Shown here piece by piece: positions 1 through 5,528 of a stretch of DNA of 7,996 nt. The DNA lies in the NCBI GenBank assembly GCA_023389315.1, contig JAEWEQ010000034.1, positions 1-7,996 of the forward strand, given 5' to 3'. The DNA is from Actinomycetes bacterium. Lineage in GTDB: Bacteria > Actinomycetota > Actinomycetes > Actinomycetales > Actinomycetaceae. A program made the position numbers and the translations under genes. A model generated the notes under the pieces. It did no database searches, was not told the origin of the DNA, and saw only the letters and a list, made by a program, of their open reading frames with translations. Position 1 is the first letter of the stretch; each line of letters opens with the position of its first letter.

Positions 1-84
1 CCTACTGCCCAACTGCGGTTGCGACGCCGGGCCGCGCCACCCGCCCTCGTGAAACCCACAAATGCGAATGTCCGTGGCGACGAC

Positions 85-97
85 GATAATAGGAGGT
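85..97 (+). promoter_or_regulatory. Possible -10 box and Shine-Dalgarno run abutting the first gene's start
   Basis: GATAAT at 85-90 matches five of six bases of the -10 consensus and ends 7 nt before the ATG at 98. That spacing would suit a leaderless transcript. AGGAGGT at 91-97 is a near-perfect Shine-Dalgarno sequence but touches the ATG, which is too close for normal use. No convincing -35 box is seen. Which of the two signals matters is unresolved. Confidence 0.25.
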
Positions 98-481
98 ATG
101 CAGTTTGTACTACGTCTCCTTGCCAACATGGCCGGCATCTGGCTGGCCGCCGCCCTGATTTCCGGTATTTCCTTGCCGCCCAGTGCCGACACCGCCACCG
201 CACTCTTGACGCTGCTGATTGTCGGCTGTGTGTTCACGCTGGTGAACATGCTGGTGCGCCCGCTGGTTAAAGTCGTCACCTTCCCCATCTACATCCTCAC
301 CCTGGGACTATTCGCACTGGTGGTGAACGCACTGATGTTCATGCTCACCGGCTGGCTCACCACCCAGATTGGCTACGGCATGGAAGTATCCAGCTTCGGT
401 GCTGCGTTCCTGGGAGGCATTGTGACGGCGATTGTGGCCGCCCTCGTGGGAGCCTTGCTGCGCCCGTTCTCTGGAAAGTGA
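98..481 (+). CDS. Phage holin family (YvlD/DUF360-like) four-helix membrane protein
   Basis: The 127-residue product is almost entirely hydrophobic, with four predicted membrane helices at about residues 3-22, 33-53, 61-85 and 100-122. The conserved core runs from about residue 50 to 81 (LVRPLVKVV, then FPIYILTLGLF and VVNALMF). It matches the family called phage holin family 4 / superfamily IV, common in Actinobacteria and Bacillus. Despite the name, most members are chromosomal proteins of unknown role, sometimes linked to envelope stress; nothing here indicates a prophage. I chose the ATG at 98 because the family normally begins just before the first helix (MQFVLRLL). Upstream in-frame ATGs at 62 and 68 have no ribosome binding site and would add a non-conserved tail. 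The gene ends 41 bp before the MerR regulator on the same strand. Confidence 0.8.
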   Translation: MQFVLRLLANMAGIWLAAALISGISLPPSADTATALLTLLIVGCVFTLVNMLVRPLVKVVTFPIYILTLGLFALVVNALMFMLTGWLTTQIGYGMEVSSFGAAFLGGIVTAIVAALVGALLRPFSGK

Positions 482-485
482 AGTG

Positions 486-512
486 TTGACCCTGACGCGG
501 CGAAAGGGTCGA
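486..512. promoter_or_regulatory. Dyad symmetry with -35-like box ahead of the MerR gene
   Basis: GACCCT at 488-493 and AGGGTC at 505-510 form a perfect 6-bp inverted repeat with an 11-nt centre. In RNA the stem extends to 8 pairs (486-493 with 505-512, including one G-U). TTGACC at 486-491 overlaps the left arm and matches five of six bases of the -35 consensus. MerR-family regulators bind dyads in the promoter spacer, often of their own gene, so this is a candidate autoregulatory operator. No clear -10 box was found at 17-19 bp. It could instead be a weak terminator for the upstream gene. Confidence 0.35.
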
Positions 513-522
513 AGCTGAATAC

Positions 523-1314
523 ATGAGCGAAGAAACGTTGCGCACCGTAGGGGAAGTGGCCCACCTATTGGGTATTTCCGTGCGGACTTTGCACTACTGG
601 GAAGAACGTGGCCTGATATCGCCAGCTTCTCGCTCTTGGTCCGATTACCGACTGTATTCAGAAGCTGACGTTGCGTTCCTAGAACAGATACTCATATACC
701 GTGCTACCGGGATGAGCCTGGAGCGGATTCGCGCAGTTATGGACGCAGGTGAGGACAAAGTCACCCACTTGCGCCGCCAACGTGCCTTGCTCATGGAAAA
801 GCAAAACGATTTGAACCATATGGTTCAAGCCCTTGACCGCCTTTTGGAGGACGCTATGAGCACAAACGAACTCACCGTAGAGCACATCGCTCAGATTCTC
901 GGAGAAAGCAAGTTCCCGGAATACCAGCAAGAAGCTGGCGAACGGTGGGGAGATACCGAAGATTGGGCTACTTCCCAGCGGGAGGCGGCGAAGCTGACCA
1001 GCGCTGATTGGGAGAACCTGAAAGAGCGAACCTCGCAGTTGGAAAGCCGTTTGGTGGAGGCAATGCGAGAAGGCTTGGATCCCGAGTCTGAGCAGGCACG
1101 CGCCCTCGCGGAGGAACACCGCGAACTAATATCCACCTTCTTCCCGGTCACCCATTCCAAACACGTCTTACTTGCGCGCGGCTACGTCAACGACCCACGC
1201 TTCAAGGCATACTACGAGGAACGCGCTGAAGGTTTGGCTACGTGGCTTAAATCGAGCATCGATGCAAACGCCATGGCCAACGGTGTAGAACCGGCAAAAG
1301 CGCAGTGGAACTGA
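523..1314 (+). CDS. MerR-family transcriptional regulator with TipAS antibiotic-sensing domain (TipAL-like)
   Basis: The 263-residue protein has an N-terminal MerR winged helix-turn-helix at about residues 6-75 (TVGEVAHLLGISVRTLHYWE, then SDYRLYSEADV). A dimerisation coiled coil follows at about 78-110, and a TipAS domain at about 130-252 with GERWGDTEDW, GYVNDPRFKAYYEE and WLKSSIDANA. In this family the C-terminal domain binds thiopeptide or other drugs, and the dimer then remodels a promoter with an overlong spacer to activate multidrug-resistance genes. Length is close to Streptomyces TipAL (253 residues). The ATG at 523 gives the usual family N-terminus; AAAGGG at 503-508 is a poorly placed ribosome binding site. 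The protein contains no cysteine at all: the residue that bonds thiostrepton in TipA aligns by eye with Val209. A good internal start lies at 856. The gene converges on the minus-strand hydrolase gene; its target genes are not evident. Confidence 0.88.
   Translation: MSEETLRTVGEVAHLLGISVRTLHYWEERGLISPASRSWSDYRLYSEADVAFLEQILIYRATGMSLERIRAVMDAGEDKVTHLRRQRALLMEKQNDLNHMVQALDRLLEDAMSTNELTVEHIAQILGESKFPEYQQEAGERWGDTEDWATSQREAAKLTSADWENLKERTSQLESRLVEAMREGLDPESEQARALAEEHRELISTFFPVTHSKHVLLARGYVNDPRFKAYYEERAEGLATWLKSSIDANAMANGVEPAKAQWN
846..858 (+). promoter_or_regulatory. Internal ribosome binding site and in-frame ATG for a TipAS-like short product
   Basis: GGAGG at 846-850 lies 5 nt before an in-frame ATG at 856-858, which is codon 112 of the MerR-type gene. 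It is a much better translation signal than the one in front of the full-length start. Initiation here would give a 152-residue protein with the drug-binding domain but no DNA-binding domain. Streptomyces tipA makes TipAS (144 residues, starting at Met110 of TipAL) in the same way, and TipAS sequesters the drug. That this start is used is inferred from the match in position and spacing. Confidence 0.5.
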
Positions 1315-1348
1315 GGCGCAGGACTAAGTGGCAGGGAGCCGATTGGTG

Positions 1349-1384
1349 AGCGGCGCGCGACCCACTGCGACGCGCGCGGCCGCT
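1349..1384. terminator. GC-rich hairpin between convergent genes
   Basis: AGCGGC at 1349-1354 pairs with GCCGCT at 1379-1384, and GCGCG at 1355-1359 pairs with CGCGC at 1371-1375. A 3-nt bulge (1376-1378) and an 11-nt loop complete the structure. It sits in the 77-bp gap where the MerR-type gene and the hydrolase gene converge, so it could end transcripts from both sides. On the plus strand it is followed only by TTT at 1387-1389, and on the minus strand by no T-run. The call therefore rests on stem stability and position. Confidence 0.35.
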
Positions 1385-1391
1385 AGTTTGG

Positions 1392-3455
1392 TCACGGGCC
1401 CACCCGGGTGCGGGTGATGGTGTAGCGGTGCGGCGTGGTGACGGTGGCATCACTTAGCCCCAGCGCCGCGCGGCGCCGCTCACTCCACGCCGCTATCGCC
1501 GGATCCTCCCGGCGCGCCGCCTCCTGCGCGTCCGCCACATACCCACCCAGACTGTGCGGGGCGAAGAAACTCTGCCCCTTCTCCCCCGCCGCGTAAACCG
1601 TCACATGGTTAGCGCCACCCGAGTTGAAACGCCCCTCCAACCCGGCGATCACGTCGGCGGAGTTTTCAAACGACAACATCGGTGTGTCCGCTGGGACCGC
1701 GAGCGTCGCCACCGGTGACCCCGCTGTAACCACTGACGCCACCCGATACTGGTTGTGTACCTGCGGGTCAGCAGCTAAGGAGGCCGCCGTTAAACCGCCT
1801 TGCGAATGGCCCACGAACTCGACCGCGTCGTTGGGCGCGGCCCCCAAATCTGCCAGCGCAATCTTCACCGCCGCGTGCTCCTCACTGTGCGCGCCGGCCA
1901 CGGTTGCGAAGTTCGAGAGCATGTCTTTGGGGTTGGTTGCACCGATGCGCGTTTCTTGCGTGCCGCGCATAACCACCGTCCAACTGGGGCGCGACTGGCC
2001 GGGAGTGTCGTGGCGCAGTATCTCGAACTCCCCCGCTTGCGGAATATCGGAGGTGTCGCCCGCTGCGGGCTGCGCCGCCGCTTCACTCCACGGGTGGGAG
2101 CGCACGTAGTCCACCCGCTGCAACAGGTCGGCCGCCCCGCGCGGGGTTGCCACCGCCGCCCCGGCGGCAGTTGGCATGCCAATTCCATTCACGAGGACGT
2201 GGCTGCGCGTTGATCCGTACAGTCCCTGCCGTATGTGGTGGCGTGGGATGAAGGCGAGTGGATCCCCACTGCCGGCGATGGGAATGTTGCCTGCCGCTAC
2301 GGTTCCTGCCAGTGCGGAAGCCAGTTTGCCGGCGGGGGCCAAGTGCGCCGTGGGTATCGGCCGGGCGCCGGGTGCGGGGATAGCGAGCGTGGGCCAGCCG
2401 CGGCGTGACAGGTTCGTAAGGGACCGCCCACCAGTGGCCGCAGGCGTGTTGGGCGAGCCCGTGTTGCCGGAACCGGCGGGCGGTGCCGTGCGGGTAGATG
2501 TGGCCAAAGCACCCGCTGCTGCCCCCGCGCCGGGAGGTAGTGAGCGCGCCACATCTAAGAACTGCCTGCGTCTGCCAGCGGAGGCCGCCAACGCATCCAT
2601 GCTTAGCGATAGGCGTAAGGCGATGCGCTCTAGCGGGCCCACCCCGCGCACCAGGGCGTGGCTGGGGCCGGGCTGGCCGATGGCCCGATGGCGGCGTGCG
2701 ATATCCGCTGCCCCTAAAGAGAGGGTGGCTAGATACGGTAATCTGTCGTGCGCGTTGAACTCGGTTAAGGCGCCCAGCGCTGCTGGGGTAAGGCGCGCCG
2801 CTAGTTCAACCGACTCAAGCGCTTCCAAAGCGTAGGCGATGCGCAGCAAAGCAGACTGCGCAAACGCTTGTCGCCGCGAAGGCTGGTCGGAAAACATGCG
2901 CCACAGCAAGTAGGTGGACAGGCGTCCCAAGGCTGCGGGATTGGCGCGCAGCCGCGCCAGCTCCGCCAGGGTGCCACCCGTCAGCGTCCCACCCGCCGCG
3001 AAGTCGCCGCCCGCCCGCAGGGCGCCACCCGGAATGCCCTGGCCACCCTGCATTGGTCCACCCACGTCGAAACCGCCACCCTGAACGCCCCAGCCGCCCA
3101 GGGCACAACGGCTACCTAATTCACCAGCGCAGGCTTCGGCCTCGTCATAAATATCGGCCGCCAGGTTCACCTCCATGCCCAACTCTCGCAGCGGTTCATC
3201 CACCTGCGCGCGCACCCGCTGGGCTACCACCTGCAACTCGGCCGCCAACCCCGCCAACCGCGCCCCCAAGGAAGTCGGCAGCGGTGTCGCCGCAGACACG
3301 CCCGCCCCCATCAAGCCCGCCACTTGCCAACCCTGCAGGGACGCAACCAACTCCCCCACCCGTCCTCGCTGCCACCCCAGGGCGGTGGCGGCCAAGCGCA
3401 GCGAATCGGTATCGACCGACACCGGCCCGCCCACAATCACAATGGCCCGGCTCAT
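1392..3455 (-). CDS. Large protein with ESX-like N-terminus and C-terminal alpha/beta-hydrolase (lipase/esterase-like) domain
   Basis: The 687-residue product has no signal peptide or membrane helix. Residues about 10-115 are helical, with GW at 27-28 and 42-43 and a YDEAE motif at 103-107 that fits the YxxxD/E type VII secretion signal. A Gly-rich linker follows at about 119-165, a helical domain at about 166-305, and a Pro/Ala/Gly-rich linker at about 307-345. The C-terminal part (about 415-687) is a serine hydrolase fold: strand and loop VVMRGTQE at 494-501, nucleophile elbow GHSQGG with Ser551, Asp601 (NSADVIAGLEG) and His634 (PHSLGGY) as the likely triad. This order resembles lipase-like hydrolases, but the substrate is unknown. 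The ATG at 3455 overlaps the stop codon of the upstream WXG100-like gene as ATGA, which fixes the start and implies translational coupling. The context suggests an exported effector or toxin; no obvious immunity gene is adjacent. A cytosolic or surface esterase remains possible. Confidence 0.8.
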   Translation of the reverse strand: MSRAIVIVGGPVSVDTDSLRLAATALGWQRGRVGELVASLQGWQVAGLMGAGVSAATPLPTSLGARLAGLAAELQVVAQRVRAQVDEPLRELGMEVNLAADIYDEAEACAGELGSRCALGGWGVQGGGFDVGGPMQGGQGIPGGALRAGGDFAAGGTLTGGTLAELARLRANPAALGRLSTYLLWRMFSDQPSRRQAFAQSALLRIAYALEALESVELAARLTPAALGALTEFNAHDRLPYLATLSLGAADIARRHRAIGQPGPSHALVRGVGPLERIALRLSLSMDALAASAGRRRQFLDVARSLPPGAGAAAGALATSTRTAPPAGSGNTGSPNTPAATGGRSLTNLSRRGWPTLAIPAPGARPIPTAHLAPAGKLASALAGTVAAGNIPIAGSGDPLAFIPRHHIRQGLYGSTRSHVLVNGIGMPTAAGAAVATPRGAADLLQRVDYVRSHPWSEAAAQPAAGDTSDIPQAGEFEILRHDTPGQSRPSWTVVMRGTQETRIGATNPKDMLSNFATVAGAHSEEHAAVKIALADLGAAPNDAVEFVGHSQGGLTAASLAADPQVHNQYRVASVVTAGSPVATLAVPADTPMLSFENSADVIAGLEGRFNSGGANHVTVYAAGEKGQSFFAPHSLGGYVADAQEAARREDPAIAAWSERRRAALGLSDATVTTPHRYTITRTRVGP

Positions 3456-3712
3456 GACGCACCCACCACGGCCGCCGCGAGGTCCGCGTGAGCTTGCAGC
3501 CACAGGCGGCGCACCTGGGCGTCGAGTTCTTCGATCTCAAAGCTCAGCTGCCAACTGCTGGCGTTGATTTCTTCAGCGGCCGCACGCGCCTGGGTGGCGG
3601 CCGCGCCCTCCCACTGCCAGGGCACCGCCGCCACCGCACTACCGATTTCGCGCAGCTCGCCGGCTAAACCAGCCAGGGAAAACCACGCTGTAGAGTCCAG
3701 TGTTTCGTTCAT
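3452..3712 (-). CDS. WXG100-family-like small helical protein
   Basis: The 86-residue protein is predicted to be two helices broken by a turn at WEG (Trp34-Gly36; WQWEGAAATQARAAAEEI), near the middle as in ESAT-6/CFP-10-type proteins. Such proteins travel through type VII (ESX) secretion systems, usually as helical-hairpin dimers with a partner. It lacks a C-terminal YxxxD/E motif, but the protein encoded just downstream has one (YDEAE), so the two may form the partner pair. The stop overlaps the next start by 4 bp (ATGA). I chose the ATG at 3712, with a weak GGTGG 5 nt upstream. A GTG at 3760 would extend the protein by 16 residues, but it has no ribosome binding site and lies inside a perfect inverted repeat. 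Family membership rests on the motif and size and needs a profile search. Confidence 0.7.
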   Translation of the reverse strand: MNETLDSTAWFSLAGLAGELREIGSAVAAVPWQWEGAAATQARAAAEEINASSWQLSFEIEELDAQVRRLWLQAHADLAAAVVGAS

Positions 3713-3753
3713 GCTCGCCACCGTAGTGGCAGCGTCAATCCCTTTACCGAGGA

Positions 3754-3785
3754 CGGGCACTGGCGTTGTGGATAGCCAGTGCCTG
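3754..3785. promoter_or_regulatory. Perfect 9-bp inverted repeat upstream of the WXG100-like gene
   Basis: GGCACTGGC at 3756-3764 and GCCAGTGCC at 3775-3783 are exact inverted copies around a 10-nt centre. Two further pairs (one G-T) extend it to 3754-3785. The arm centres are 19 bp apart, about two helical turns, and the element sits 43 bp before the start of the WXG100-like gene. It could be an operator for that two-gene unit, or a hairpin in its 5' leader. No regulator family can be assigned. Confidence 0.5.
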
Positions 3786-3860
3786 TTGATAAGGGTGCTG
3801 GGTGCCGGCCCGGTTCACCGTCTCCGCCCTCGATCTGGGTGGCTGCCGAGGCCGTTCCTA

Positions 3861-3956
3861 TCAGTAGTCCGTTAAGGGGCGGTCGCGGTTGGTGTCCATG
3901 GTATTGATTATGCTGCGTGCCCCGCTGGCGGTGGCGCGTATCGCGGTTTCGACCAC
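3861..3956 (-). CDS. Possible small ORF (31 codons) in the divergent intergenic region
   Basis: A GTG-initiated reading frame of 31 codons (MVETAIRATA to RPLTDY) runs on the minus strand between purB and the WXG100-like gene. About 80 percent of its codons end in G or C, as in the real genes nearby. AGGAG directly abuts the GTG, which is too close for a normal ribosome binding site. A longer version could start at a GTG at 3974, which has no binding site. I recognise no homologue. It is most likely chance, but it is the only codon-like stretch in this gap. Confidence 0.15.
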   Translation of the reverse strand: MVETAIRATASGARSIINTMDTNRDRPLTDY

Positions 3957-3994
3957 TCCTGCCCGCCGCCCCACAAATGTGCAACGATAGGATC

Positions 3995-5443
3995 ATGAAC
4001 CTCACCGACGCGCATCGCCTCGCTGATTCACCCATCGCTTTGGGTGCTTTAGATGGTCGCTACCGTCCCGTGGTGGCCCCCCTCGTTGATTACCTGTCGG
4101 AAGCGGGGTTGAACCGCGCCCGCATTTTCGTGGAAGTTGAATGGCTCATCCACCTCCTTGACCACCAGATCCTCCCCGGTGCCCCCAGCCTCACCGACGC
4201 TGACCGTGCTTACCTGCGTCAAATCGTCACCGACTTCGACGCCGCCGCCGTGGAGGAACTGGCGCAGATCGAAGCCGAAACCCGCCACGACGTCAAAGCC
4301 GTGGAGTACTACCTCAAGCGTCGCCTAGACGCCGCCGGTGACCACCTGCCCGGCACTGCGCTGACCCAGGTGCACGAAGTGGTGCACATTTTTTGCACTT
4401 CCGAAGACATTAACAACCTGTCCTACGCCCTGGTCATTAAGGGCGCGATCGAGGACGTGTGGCTGCCAGCTGCCCGCGCCCTGGCCAACGATTTGGCGGG
4501 CTTGGCGCGCGTCCACGCGGATTTGCCGATGCTGTGCCGCACCCACGGGCAGCCGGCCACGCCCTCGACCATGGGTAAAGAAATGGCGGTGTTCGCCCAC
4601 CGCCTCACCCGCCAACTGCGCCGGGTGGAAAACACTGAATTCTTAGGAAAAATCAACGGTGCGACCGGTACTTACGCGGCCCACGTTTGCGCGGTGCCGC
4701 AAGTGGACTGGCAGACGGTGGCACGCGACTTCGTGACCGCCCTCGGGCTGGATTGGAACCCCCTGACCACGCAGATCGAGTCCCACGACTGGCAAAGCGA
4801 GCTCTACGCCGACGTGGCGCGTTTTAACCGCATCGCCCACAACCTGGCGACCGATGCGTGGACCTACATTTCGCTAGGGTATTTCCACCAGAACCTGGCG
4901 GCGCAGGGCTCCACCGGATCCTCCACCATGCCGCATAAGGTGAACCCGATTCGGTTTGAGAACGCGGAAGCGAACTTGGAGATTTCCTGCGCACTACTCG
5001 ACACTCTGGCGGCCACGCTGGTCACTTCCCGCTTGCAGCGTGACCTGACGGACTCCTCCACGCAGCGCAATATCGGTACCGCGCTGGGCCATTCGCTGCT
5101 GGCGGTCGATAACCTGCGCCGCGGCCTGGCCGGTATCGACATGAACGCGGAGGCGATGGCTGCGGACCTGGATGCGCACTGGGAAGTGGTGGGCGAAGCG
5201 GTGCAACAAACCATGCGGGTGGCGGCGATCGCCGGGGCCACCGGGATGGAGGACCCGTACGAGCGGCTGAAGGAACTCACCCGCGGCCAGCAGGTCGATG
5301 CCCAAGCCACTGCGGATTTCATTTCTTCCCTGGGGTTGCCCGAGGACGTTGAGGCGCGTTTGTTGGCCCTGACTCCCGCCACTTACGTGGGGGTGGCAAA
5401 AGATTTGGTACGCCACCTGCCCGAGGGCGGTGACCAGCAGTAA
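3995..5443 (+). CDS. purB: Adenylosuccinate lyase
   Basis: PurB releases fumarate from adenylosuccinate to give AMP and from SAICAR to give AICAR, acting twice in purine biosynthesis as a cytosolic homotetramer. The 482-residue sequence is of the E. coli-like clade. It has LGALDGRY at 16-23, RHDVKAVEYYLK with His98, TSEDINN at 135-141, RTHGQPATP with the general-acid His184, the mobile signature loop GSSTMPHKVNP at 308-318 with the catalytic serine at 309 or 310, and SRLQRDLTDSSTQRN at 345-359. Length is a little above the 456 residues of E. coli PurB. The ATG at 3995 starts a family-like N-terminus; AGGA lies just upstream at close spacing. Extensions to ATG 3977 or further upstream to 3917 look non-homologous. 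The gene stands divergent to the WXG100-like gene and 85 bp ahead of the transporter. No purine riboswitch is visible upstream. Confidence 0.96.
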   Translation: MNLTDAHRLADSPIALGALDGRYRPVVAPLVDYLSEAGLNRARIFVEVEWLIHLLDHQILPGAPSLTDADRAYLRQIVTDFDAAAVEELAQIEAETRHDVKAVEYYLKRRLDAAGDHLPGTALTQVHEVVHIFCTSEDINNLSYALVIKGAIEDVWLPAARALANDLAGLARVHADLPMLCRTHGQPATPSTMGKEMAVFAHRLTRQLRRVENTEFLGKINGATGTYAAHVCAVPQVDWQTVARDFVTALGLDWNPLTTQIESHDWQSELYADVARFNRIAHNLATDAWTYISLGYFHQNLAAQGSTGSSTMPHKVNPIRFENAEANLEISCALLDTLAATLVTSRLQRDLTDSSTQRNIGTALGHSLLAVDNLRRGLAGIDMNAEAMAADLDAHWEVVGEAVQQTMRVAAIAGATGMEDPYERLKELTRGQQVDAQATADFISSLGLPEDVEARLLALTPATYVGVAKDLVRHLPEGGDQQ

Positions 5444-5470
5444 GATAAGTTCCGCATTGCACTTAGCTGG

Positions 5471-5499
5471 CAGCTTCGCGCCGATGCGGGGCGTAGCTG
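5471..5499 (+). terminator. Stem-loop between purB and the MFS transporter
   Basis: Positions 5471-5482 pair with 5488-5499: ten of twelve positions are Watson-Crick, with mismatches T-T and G-G, around a 5-nt loop (GATGC). It begins 27 nt after the purB stop and ends 12 nt before the transporter's ribosome binding site. No U-tract follows, so it may be an actinobacterial hairpin terminator, an attenuating leader structure or an mRNA-stability element. Confidence 0.4.
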
Positions 5500-5528
5500 T
5501 GGGCCGATTCTAAGGAAGGCACCACAAT

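Noticed and set aside
2..52. A reading frame open from the left edge to TGA at 50-52, possibly the tail of an upstream gene.
   Set aside because: Only 16 codons are visible (ending in RHPPS) with no recognisable motif; it cannot be told from chance.
98..481. The holin-family gene as a sign of a prophage.
   Set aside because: The family is widespread on bacterial chromosomes, and no endolysin, integrase or structural phage gene is present.
1624..3119. Several plus-strand frames of 80-220 codons opposite the hydrolase gene.
   Set aside because: They are antisense shadows in GC-rich DNA, rich in Pro/Arg/Ala without motifs, while the minus-strand frame has an intact catalytic domain.
3713..3760. 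GTG at 3760 as start of the WXG100-like gene.
   Set aside because: It has no ribosome binding site, lies inside the inverted repeat, and would lengthen the family's short N-terminus; ATG 3712 is preferred.
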